Assembly: GCA_945882615.1 (NCBI GenBank)
Contig: CAMCWK010000002.1
Coordinates: forward strand, 62,001-126,000
From: Rhizobium sp. Q54
Lineage (GTDB): Bacteria > Pseudomonadota > Alphaproteobacteria > Micropepsales > Micropepsaceae
Reading direction: 5' to 3'
DNA: 64,000 nucleotides
The notes below the pieces were generated by a model, which saw nothing but the letters and a program-made list of their open reading frames with translations, ran no database searches and was not told where the DNA came from. A program made the position numbers and the translations under genes. This document shows, piece after piece, positions 57,695 through 64,000 of the stretch (position 1 is the stretch's first letter; each line of letters begins with the position of its first letter).

Positions 57695-58207
57695 CTAGGC
57701 CCGCCCGCCCATGGGGCGCAGGTAGGTCGCGACGTCCCAATAGCGGCCGAATTTCCGGCCCACTTCCCGGTAGATGCCGGCCGGCTCAAAGCCGAATGCC
57801 CGATGGAGCCGTACCGAGGCGTCGTTGGGCTGGGTGATCCCGCCAAACGCCCGGTGGATGTCTTCGTCTTTCAGGGCATCAAACAGCACCGCATAGAGCC
57901 GAGGCCCGATACCCTGTCCCGTCAGCTGCGGCGCCAGATAGATGCTGGAAAGAACCGTGGTGTCATAGGCGGCGCGTTCGTTGTAGCGGTGCGAGCTGGC
58001 CCAGCCGATGACCGCGCCATCCTTCACCGCCACAAAACAGCGATAGCGGCCGGTGAGGCCGAAGCTATCCAGCCATTGCCGGCGCTGCTCAATGGTGCGG
58101 GGCTCGATATCGAAGGTGACCGGGGTCTCGCGGACATAGTAATTGTAGATATCGGTTAGGGCCGCAAGGTCGCCCAATTCGGCAGGCCGGAAAATAACAT
58201 CCGTCAT
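57695..58207 (-). CDS. GNAT acetyltransferase of the phosphinothricin/methionine-sulfone (Pat/MnaT) type
   Basis: A 170 aa acetyltransferase. It starts MTDVIFRPAELGDLAALTDI and has the family segment YNYYVRETPVTFDIEPRT near residue 22, GWASSHRYNERAAYDTTV, the acetyl-CoA loop APQLTGQGIGPRLYAVL near residue 100, and HRAFGFEPAGIYREVGRKFG. Members acetylate phosphinothricin-like or sulfone/sulfoximine amino acids. The frame is open upstream into the XRE-cupin gene, but the ATG lies 2 bp after that gene's stop, so the two are probably one transcript. Confidence 0.87.
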   Translation of the reverse strand: MTDVIFRPAELGDLAALTDIYNYYVRETPVTFDIEPRTIEQRRQWLDSFGLTGRYRCFVAVKDGAVIGWASSHRYNERAAYDTTVLSSIYLAPQLTGQGIGPRLYAVLFDALKDEDIHRAFGGITQPNDASVRLHRAFGFEPAGIYREVGRKFGRYWDVATYLRPMGGRA

Positions 58208-58209
58208 GA

Positions 58210-58776
58210 TCAGCTCCGGGCCAGCGCCACCACATAGTGGCAGGGGCGCGTGCTTTCGTTGGCGTAGGTGACTTCGGCGGGCGGGCCGAAGCCAAGGCTG
58301 TCGCCGGCCCTGAGCAGATGGCGCTCGCCACCTTCGATCAGCACCAGTTCGCCCATCTGCACCCACACCACGTGGCGGGCATGGGCATAGGTCCAGGCGG
58401 GAATAGAGACGCTTTCGCCGGCCGGCAGTTCGACCTGCACCATTTCCAGCGGATGGTCGGGACGGCCGAAAATCTGGCGGCGGCGATAACCGGTGGCCGG
58501 GTCGCGCCAGACCGGCTGGTCGGCGGCGCGGGTCAGGCGCCCCTTCTCCCCCTCCGCCTTGAGCAGCAAACCCGCCAGGGTCAGGTCGAAAGCCGCCGCC
58601 AGCCGGACCAGAAGGCCGGCTGACGGACTCATCTCTCCGCGTTCAATCTTGCTGATCGAGGCCTTGGCGACCCCCGACCGCTCCGCCAACTCGGCCAACG
58701 ACCAGTTGCGGGCGCCGCGTTCCAGGCGGATGTGCTGGGCAATGCCCGCTTCCGCTTCGTCTACTATCATGTCCAT
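58210..58776 (-). CDS. XRE-family regulator with C-terminal cupin domain
   Basis: A 188 aa transcription factor. The helix-turn-helix is at about residues 12-66 (WSLAELAERSGVAKASISKIERGEMSPS), given here by its key turn SGVAKASISKIE. A cupin domain follows at about 110-185 (WTYAHARHVVWVQMGELVL, GDSLGFGPPAEVTYAN), likely sensing a small ligand. An inverted repeat overlaps its -10 and start, so autoregulation is likely. An ATG two codons later (58770) is possible. It directly precedes the GNAT gene, a likely target. Confidence 0.85.
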   Translation of the reverse strand: MDMIVDEAEAGIAQHIRLERGARNWSLAELAERSGVAKASISKIERGEMSPSAGLLVRLAAAFDLTLAGLLLKAEGEKGRLTRAADQPVWRDPATGYRRRQIFGRPDHPLEMVQVELPAGESVSIPAWTYAHARHVVWVQMGELVLIEGGERHLLRAGDSLGFGPPAEVTYANESTRPCHYVVALARS

Positions 58777-58811
58777 TCGTCCATTATAATAGACGAATGG
58801 AACTAGAGCAA
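58772..58811 (-). promoter_or_regulatory. Promoter and operator of the XRE-cupin gene, apparently leaderless
   Basis: On the minus strand TTGCTC (58811-58806), 17 bases, TATAAT (58788-58783) is a near-perfect sigma-70 promoter. Transcription should start about 7 bases after the -10, at the ATG (58776) itself, so the mRNA would be leaderless. A perfect 10 bp inverted repeat (58772-58781 and 58792-58801, TCCATTCGTC / GACGAATGGA) brackets the -10 and the start codon. It suits an operator for the gene's own product. Confidence 0.65.
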
Positions 58812-60239
58812 ATCCAGCACTTCGGGCAGGATTTCCGGCAAATCCTCCGCGATCAGGCCTGGCCCGAAGCGGTCCGCAGCGGCACCATGCAGCCAGGTCC
58901 CGCAGGCTGCGGCCTCAAAGGTCGCCAGTTTCTGGGCCAGGAGTCCGGCGATAAAGCCCGCCAGCACATCCCCTGCCCCCGCAGTCGCCAGAGTCGGCGG
59001 GGCGTTGGCGTTGATCGCGGCCTTGCCGCTGGGAGAGGCGATCACCGTGTCGCCGCCCTTGAGCAGCACCACCGCCCCGGCACGGGCGGCGGCCATGCGG
59101 ACCGCCTCGACCTTGCCGCCCGCCTCGTCCAGCAGCCCCGGAAAAAGGCGTTCGAACTCGCCGGCATGGGGCGTCAGCACGCATTTGTCGTGCAGCCGAT
59201 TGAACAGCGCCTCCGGATCATCCTGGAACGAGGTGAGCGCATCGGCGTCCAGAACGACAGCCGCACCGCTCTTCAACGCGATATCGACCAGCGCCCGGGT
59301 CTCGCCGCCCACGCCAAGTCCCGGTCCGATGACCACCGCATTCAACCGCCTGTCGGCCAGGATTTCCGCAAGGCCCGCCGCGCCCTCAAAGGGCTTGAGC
59401 ATGATGGCGGTGAGATGAGCCGCGTTCACGCCCATCGCGTCGGGCGGCGAGGCAACGCTCACCAGCCCTGCCCCGATGCGAAGCGCACCGCGCGCCGCCA
59501 GCCGCGCCGCGCCGGTGGCGTGGGCCGGGCCGCTCACCGCCACCACATGGCCGCGGTCATATTTGTGTCCGACGGCCTTGGGATACGGATAGGACCAGAG
59601 TGACGGGGTGTTTTCGAACAACAGTGTATCTGCCGCCGCATCGGGAATGCCGATATCGGCCAGCACGATTTCCCCGCAGGCTTCGCGTCCGGGCTGCAGC
59701 AGATGCCCCGGCTTCTTGCGAAAGAAGGTGACGGTCAGCACCGCTTTCACGCTTACGCCACCCAGCGATTGGCCGGTATCGCCCGACACGCCGCTGGGCA
59801 TGTCAATCGCCACCACTGGCAGATCGTTCAGGGCTTCGACGATCCTAGCCGACGCGCCTTCCAGGGGCCGGGAAAGCCCGGCACCGAATAGCGCGTCCAC
59901 CACCAGCTTTGCACCGTCCAGCGCCGCCGGCGTCAGCGCCAGTCGGGCGCCCTTCCAGCGTTCCGACATGGCTTTGGCGTCGCCCCGAGGATCAGCGTCA
60001 TGCGCCACCCGCACGGTAAAACCATGTTCATCCAGCAGCCGCGCCACCGCAAAGCCGTCGCCGCCATTGTTGCCGGGACCGCACAGCACGGTCACCGCGC
60101 AGGGTTTGAAGCGGGCCGCGATGGCGTCGGCCACCGCACGCCCGGCATTCTCCATCAATGTCAGGGACGCCACACCGTGTGCCACGGCAAAGGCGTCGGC
60201 TTTCGCCATCTGCGCGCAGGTGAGAACCTCATGACTCAT
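58803..60239 (-). CDS. nnr: Bifunctional NAD(P)HX epimerase / ADP-dependent NAD(P)HX dehydratase
   Basis: Repairs hydrated NAD(P)H. The 478 aa protein joins an N-terminal YjeF_N epimerase domain (about 1-215; GPGNNGGDGFAVARLL near residue 58, VVDALFGAGLSRPL) to a C-terminal ribokinase-like dehydratase (about 230-478; GPGLGVGGETRALV, LTPHAGEFERLFP, LKGGDTVIAS and ATAGAGDVLAGFIAG with the catalytic Asp). The ATG at 60239 makes an ATGA overlap with the aminotransferase stop; the upstream open frame is not coding. Its 3' end holds the -35 of the next gene. Confidence 0.94.
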   Translation of the reverse strand: MSHEVLTCAQMAKADAFAVAHGVASLTLMENAGRAVADAIAARFKPCAVTVLCGPGNNGGDGFAVARLLDEHGFTVRVAHDADPRGDAKAMSERWKGARLALTPAALDGAKLVVDALFGAGLSRPLEGASARIVEALNDLPVVAIDMPSGVSGDTGQSLGGVSVKAVLTVTFFRKKPGHLLQPGREACGEIVLADIGIPDAAADTLLFENTPSLWSYPYPKAVGHKYDRGHVVAVSGPAHATGAARLAARGALRIGAGLVSVASPPDAMGVNAAHLTAIMLKPFEGAAGLAEILADRRLNAVVIGPGLGVGGETRALVDIALKSGAAVVLDADALTSFQDDPEALFNRLHDKCVLTPHAGEFERLFPGLLDEAGGKVEAVRMAAARAGAVVLLKGGDTVIASPSGKAAINANAPPTLATAGAGDVLAGFIAGLLAQKLATFEAAACGTWLHGAAADRFGPGLIAEDLPEILPEVLDLL

Positions 60240-61399
60240 GCTGGGCCGAGATATTTTTCGAGGCGGGCGAGCGACTGTTCGATCAGCGATTGCTGTTTGC
60301 AGAAGGCGAAGCGCACGAAGGTATCCGGCGTGCCGCTTTTGAAGAAGGCCGACAGCGGGATCAGCGCCACCCCGGCCTCGCGGATCAGCCGTTCGCAAAA
60401 GGCGAAATCCTTTTCATTGGTAAGCTTGGCAATGCCGGCGGTCAGGAAGTAAGTGCCTTCGCAGGGCTGCACGTCGAAGCCCAGCCTGGTCAGCCCGGCC
60501 GTCAGCACATCGCGGTTCTGTTGCAGCCTTTTGGTCAGGGCCAGCGGAAAGTCCATCTCGTTGGTCAGGCCATGCGCCACCCCCAGCTGCAAGGCCGGCG
60601 GGGTGGTGAAGGTGAGGAACTGGTGCGCCTTGGTCGCCACCGACACCAGATGGCGCGGGCCGGTCACCCAGCCGACTTTCCAGCCGGTCAGTGAAAAGAT
60701 TTTTCCCGCCGAGCCGATGCGCAGGCAACGTTCGCGCATGCCCGGCAACGTCGCCAGCGAGATATGCGCACGGCCGTCAAACACCAGATGCTCATAGACC
60801 TCGTCGCAGATCACCACCGCATTGGTTTCCAGCACCACGCGTACCAGCGTCTCCAGCTCCTCGCGGCTGAAGGCGCGCCCGGCGGGATTGTGCGGGGAGT
60901 TGATCAGCACCGCGCGCGTCTTGGGGCCCATCGCGGCGCGCAGGGCCTCTTCGGTCAGACGCCAGTCGGGGGGGGCGAGCTTCACGGTCTTGATCACCGC
61001 GCCGGTCGCCTCCACGATGGGACGATAGGAGTCATAAGTGGGCTCGATCAGCACGAACTCATCGCCCGGATGCGCGCATGCCAGGATACAGGCGGCCAGC
61101 GCCTCGGTGCCGCCGGAGGTGATCACCACCTCGTCTTCCGGATCGAACGCCAGCTTGTAGAAGGCGCGCGCATGCGCAGCGACCGCCTGACGCAATTCAG
61201 TCAGGCCCTTGGAAGGGGGATACTGGTTGGGGCCATCGATCAGGGCGCGCGCCGCAACCGCGCGCAAACCGGCCGGGCCATCCTGGTCGGGAAACCCCTG
61301 CCCCAGATTGATGGCGTCATAGCGAAGCGCCAGCCCGGTCATATGCTGGAAGATGCTGATGGGAAGGTTGGAGAAGACAGGATTGAGCGCGGGCGGCAT
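60236..61399 (-). CDS. PLP-dependent aminotransferase (kynurenine/methionine aminotransferase-like, class I/II)
   Basis: A 387 aa fold-type I aminotransferase. It opens MPPALNPVFSNLPISIFQHM and has AINLGQGFPDQDGP near residue 32, QYPPSKGLTELRQAV, SPHNPAGRAFSREEL, CDEVYEHLVFDG and the Schiff-base Lys in GSAGKIFSLTGWKVGW. The INLGQGFPD and YEHLVFDG pattern fits the YbdL/kynurenine aminotransferase group. The start at 61399 is preferred to the upstream GTG (61423); no clear ribosome-binding site precedes it, and TATAAG lies 7 bases upstream, so a leaderless start is possible. It overlaps nnr by 4 bp. Confidence 0.87.
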   Translation of the reverse strand: MPPALNPVFSNLPISIFQHMTGLALRYDAINLGQGFPDQDGPAGLRAVAARALIDGPNQYPPSKGLTELRQAVAAHARAFYKLAFDPEDEVVITSGGTEALAACILACAHPGDEFVLIEPTYDSYRPIVEATGAVIKTVKLAPPDWRLTEEALRAAMGPKTRAVLINSPHNPAGRAFSREELETLVRVVLETNAVVICDEVYEHLVFDGRAHISLATLPGMRERCLRIGSAGKIFSLTGWKVGWVTGPRHLVSVATKAHQFLTFTTPPALQLGVAHGLTNEMDFPLALTKRLQQNRDVLTAGLTRLGFDVQPCEGTYFLTAGIAKLTNEKDFAFCERLIREAGVALIPLSAFFKSGTPDTFVRFAFCKQQSLIEQSLARLEKYLGPA

Positions 61400-61489
61400 G
61401 GCTGTGCTTATAAGGATGAGCACCGACCTTAGGGGCCAGCGCGGCCAAGGAACACCCGCTCGAGGGCTTCAAAAATAGCTCATTATTTG

Positions 61490-61537
61490 TGCAATTTGCC
61501 CAAAATGCAGGCTATTTTGTTCGCCTGCTAATTGGGC
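61490..61537. promoter_or_regulatory. Dyads upstream of glnB, candidate NtrC enhancer
   Basis: Two overlapping dyads lie about 100 bp before the sigma-54-type promoter. One is TGCAATTT-GCCC-AAAATGCA (61490-61509), like the TGCA-bounded NtrC site. The other pairs GCCCAAAATGCAGGC (61498-61512) with GCCTGCTAATTGGGC (61523-61537) at 12 of 15 positions. The region is AT-rich, as for upstream activator sites. Which protein binds is inferred. Confidence 0.45.
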
Positions 61538-61586
61538 GTATTTCATTAATCATTTGATTTTACTAGAGTTTTTGGAATGTCAAAAC

Positions 61587-61602
61587 CGGCACAAGTCCTG
61601 CT
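61587..61602 (+). promoter_or_regulatory. Sigma-54-type promoter of glnB
   Basis: CGGCACAAGTCCTGCT has the obligatory GG (61588-61589) and GC (61600-61601) in exact -24/-12 spacing, and GGCAC matches consensus. The start site would be near 61613, about 39 bases before the glnB ATG. Nitrogen-controlled sigma-54 promoters at glnB-glnA are well known in alphaproteobacteria. Confidence 0.6.
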
Positions 61603-61612
61603 AACCCGTTAA

Positions 61613-61990
<378 letters not shown>

Positions 61991-62066
61991 AAACGCCGGC
62001 AAAGCCGGATCACACACGCCGCTCTGGTGGGGCGGTTCTCAGATTAAACGAAGGGAAGACTGAACT

Positions 62067-63488
62067 ATGGCCGACAAGAAGACGACTGCTGCCGACATCC
62101 TGAAACTGATCAAGGAAAAGGAAGTCAAATATGTCGACGTGCGCTTTACCGATCCCAAGGGCAAGTGGCAGCACGTCACCTTCGACCTGATGATGGTCGA
62201 TGATGATTTCCTGAACGAAGGCACCATGTTCGACGGCTCGTCGATCGCGGGCTGGAAGGCCATCAACGAGTCCGACATGCTGCTGAAGCCGGACCTGGAA
62301 ACCGCCGTCATCGATCCCTTCTTCGCCCAGACCACGCTGATCCTGATCTGCGACGTGATGGAGCCGATGACCGGCCAGCATTATTCGCGCTGCCCGCGCT
62401 CGATCGCCAAGGCCGCCGAGAATTATGTGAACTCCTCGGGCGTCGGCGACACCACCTATTTCGGCCCGGAAGCCGAATTCTTCATCTTCGACGACGTGCG
62501 TTTCGAAGTCGGGATGAACAAGGGCTATTACTATGTCGACTCCAAGGAAGGCGCCTACAATACCGGCACCGAATATCCGGAAGGCAATCTGGGCCATCGC
62601 CCGGCCGTGAAGGGCGGCTACTTCCCGGTGCCCCCGATCGATTCCGAGCAGGACATGCGCGGCGAAATGCTGGCCGTCATGAAGGACATGGGCATCCAGC
62701 CGGAAAAGCACCATCACGAAGTCGCCACCGCCCAGCATGAACTTGGCTTCAAGTTCAACACGCTGACCAAGTGCGGCGACTATATGCAGATCTACAAGTA
62801 TGTGATCCACCAGGTCGCCCAGGCCTATGGCAAGTCGGCAACCTTCATGCCCAAGCCCATCTATGGCGACAACGGCTCGGGCATGCATGTGCATCAGTCG
62901 ATCTGGAAGGGCGGCAAGCCGCTGTTCGCCGGTTCGGGCTATGCCGACCTGTCCGACATGTGCCTGTTCTACATCGGCGGCATCATCAAGCATGCCAAGG
63001 CGCTGAACGCCTTCACCAACCCGCTGACCAACAGCTACAAGCGCCTTATCCCCGGCTTTGAAGCTCCCGTGCTGCTCGCCTATTCGGCGCGCAACCGTTC
63101 GGCCTCGTGCCGCATCCCGCACTCGCCTTCGCCCAACGGCAAGCGCGTCGAGGTCCGCTTCCCCGATCCGGGTGCGAACCCCTACCTCGCCTATGCCGCC
63201 ATGCTGATGGCCGGTCTCGATGGCATCGAGAACAAGATCCATCCGGGCGGCCCGATGGACAAGGACCTGTATGCCCTCCCCCCCGAAGAGCTGGCGAAGG
63301 TGCCGCAGGTTTGCGGCAGCTTGCGCGAAGCGCTCGACTCCCTGCGCGCCGACAATGCCTTCCTCAAGAAGGGCGGCGTGTTCGACCAGGACTTCATCGA
63401 CGCCTATATCGATCTGAAGATGGAAGACGTGTATGCCTTCGAGCACACGCCCCATCCGATCGAATTCAAGATGTACTACTCGGTCTGA
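62067..63488 (+). CDS. glnA: Glutamine synthetase type I
   Basis: Makes glutamine from glutamate, ammonia and ATP; dodecamer. The 473 aa protein opens [20 protein letters not shown]. It has the DGSSIAGW segment near residue 52, metal-binding [10 protein letters not shown], the [10 protein letters not shown] loop near residue 273, [13 protein letters not shown] and [10 protein letters not shown]. The adenylylation site is the Tyr of [11 protein letters not shown] near residue 405, so GlnE control is likely. It lies 76 bp after glnB, with a small CCGGC/GCCGG hairpin in the gap, and ends at a clear terminator. Confidence 0.98.
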   Translation: MADKKTTAADILKLIKEKEVKYVDVRFTDPKGKWQHVTFDLMMVDDDFLNEGTMFDGSSIAGWKAINESDMLLKPDLETAVIDPFFAQTTLILICDVMEPMTGQHYSRCPRSIAKAAENYVNSSGVGDTTYFGPEAEFFIFDDVRFEVGMNKGYYYVDSKEGAYNTGTEYPEGNLGHRPAVKGGYFPVPPIDSEQDMRGEMLAVMKDMGIQPEKHHHEVATAQHELGFKFNTLTKCGDYMQIYKYVIHQVAQAYGKSATFMPKPIYGDNGSGMHVHQSIWKGGKPLFAGSGYADLSDMCLFYIGGIIKHAKALNAFTNPLTNSYKRLIPGFEAPVLLAYSARNRSASCRIPHSPSPNGKRVEVRFPDPGANPYLAYAAMLMAGLDGIENKIHPGGPMDKDLYALPPEELAKVPQVCGSLREALDSLRADNAFLKKGGVFDQDFIDAYIDLKMEDVYAFEHTPHPIEFKMYYSV

Positions 63489-63508
63489 GTTCGCTCACAC
63501 TGAACGAG

Positions 63509-63537
63509 AAGGGCGCGGCGCAAGCTGCGCCCTTTTT
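63509..63537 (+). terminator. Intrinsic terminator of glnB-glnA
   Basis: Stem of 11 pairs with one G-U, arms 63509-63519 and 63524-63534 (AAGGGCGCGGC / GCTGCGCCCTT), loop GCAA, then TTT. It starts 21 bases after the glnA stop and ends just before the convergent histidine kinase stop; it may serve both directions. Confidence 0.85.
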
Positions 63538-63539
63538 CG

Positions 63540-64000
63540 TTAAGCGACTGCGGCGCGCGATTCCGGCGCCTTCACCGGCAGGGTCACGAAGGCCGAGCAG
63601 CCCTTGCCAAAATCGCTTTCCATCCAGGCGTGGCCGCCATGCAGCTGCGCAAGGCCCCGCACCAGCGCCAGCCCCAGTCCGGTGCCGCCGGCCTGGCGGT
63701 CGAAACGGTTGTCCACCTGATTGAACGGCGAGAAAATCTTGTCCAGCTTGTCGCGCGGTATCCCCGGTCCGTTGTCACGCACCATAATCTGGAAATCGCC
63801 GCTGGCAGCGCGCCCCGCAACCACCTCGATGCGGCCGCCCTGGGGCGTGAATTTGACGGCGTTGGACACCAGATTGATCAGGATCTGTTTCACCGCCCGC
63901 TCGTCGGCATAGAGCGGCGGCGCCGCATCCTCGACCGCAATCACCAAGTTCTGGTCTTTCTCGCGTGCCTTGGTCCCGATCAGCTTGAGCGCAATATCGA
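63540..64000 (-). CDS. Sensor histidine kinase, C-terminal part (N-terminus off the right edge)
   Basis: Only the catalytic ATP-binding domain is in the window, about 153 codons, open to base 64000. Visible boxes are N (NLVSNAVKFTPQGG), G1 (VRDNGPGIP), F (IFSPFNQVDNRFDR) and G2 (GTGLGLALVRGLAQLHGG). The dimerisation His and any sensor domain are outside. The protein ends ESRAAVA. It converges with glnA across a terminator. Partner and signal cannot be told from this part. Confidence 0.9.
   Translation of the reverse strand, partial: DIALKLIGTKAREKDQNLVIAVEDAAPPLYADERAVKQILINLVSNAVKFTPQGGRIEVVAGRAASGDFQIMVRDNGPGIPRDKLDKIFSPFNQVDNRFDRQAGGTGLGLALVRGLAQLHGGHAWMESDFGKGCSAFVTLPVKAPESRAAVA

Noticed and set aside
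61400-61435. Leaderless promoter for the aminotransferase at 61399
   Set aside because: TATAAG is well placed before the ATG, but no -35-like hexamer is found at 16-18 bases.

Overview
The window is chromosomal DNA from a GC-rich alphaproteobacterium. Evidence is the order rpsB-tsf-pyrH-frr-uppS-cdsA-dxr-rseP-bamA-skp-lpxD-fabZ-lpxA, the 14-gene nuo operon followed by birA-coaX-rnj and a DUF1467 gene, the tig-clpP-clpX-lon-HU order, and glnB-glnA. A direct-repeat GTTC-N7-GTTC box of the alphaproteobacterial LexA type supports this. The genus cannot be fixed from sequence alone; a Caulobacterales/Micropepsales/Rhizomicrobium-like lineage would fit. Most genes are on the minus strand, with tight ATGA, GTGA, TGATG or TAATG junctions.

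Layout. 1-12498: a translation and envelope-biogenesis operon read right to left, from a TTGGCA-17-TATAAG promoter before rpsB to lpxA, which runs off the left edge. 12481-14923: a GT87-type membrane protein and a divergent aminotransferase. 15008-20895: dnaE, a 34-residue membrane peptide ORF under a LexA-type box, and lolD/lolC with a short remnant of a second lolD end. 20984-24808: three plus-strand genes (serine hydrolase, Bcr/CflA-type efflux pump, eukaryote/archaeal-type ProRS). 24818-28175: an accessory patch, partly of lower GC, with unrecognised small and membrane proteins and a secreted papain-like-fold candidate. 28451-30422: purine permease, GNAT, DUF1467. 30419-48278: RNase J, CoaX, BirA and the complex I operon, with an NTF2-like gene inserted between nuoD and nuoE and a frameshift in nuoG. 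48594-49341: tRNA-Asp, an EF-hand lipoprotein and tRNA-Val. 49478-57655: HU, Lon, a lactonase-like propeller protein, ClpX, ClpP, trigger factor and tRNA-Leu. 57695-61399: GNAT, XRE-cupin regulator, NAD(P)HX repair enzyme and aminotransferase. 61490-63537: the PII/glutamine synthetase operon with a sigma-54-type promoter. The right edge cuts a histidine kinase.

How the genes work together. The left block couples ribosome and UMP supply to isoprenoid, undecaprenyl, CDP-diacylglycerol, lipid A and outer-membrane protein assembly; LolCD adds lipoprotein release. The centre encodes a complete proton-pumping NADH dehydrogenase. The right third holds protein quality control (trigger factor, ClpXP, Lon) and nitrogen assimilation (GlnB, GlnA). 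The least expected items are the LexA-box micro-ORF beside dnaE, the rpsB leader that can mask its own Shine-Dalgarno, the apparently leaderless XRE-cupin promoter with an operator over its -10, the long dyads before glnB, and the accessory patch at 24.8-28.2 kb.
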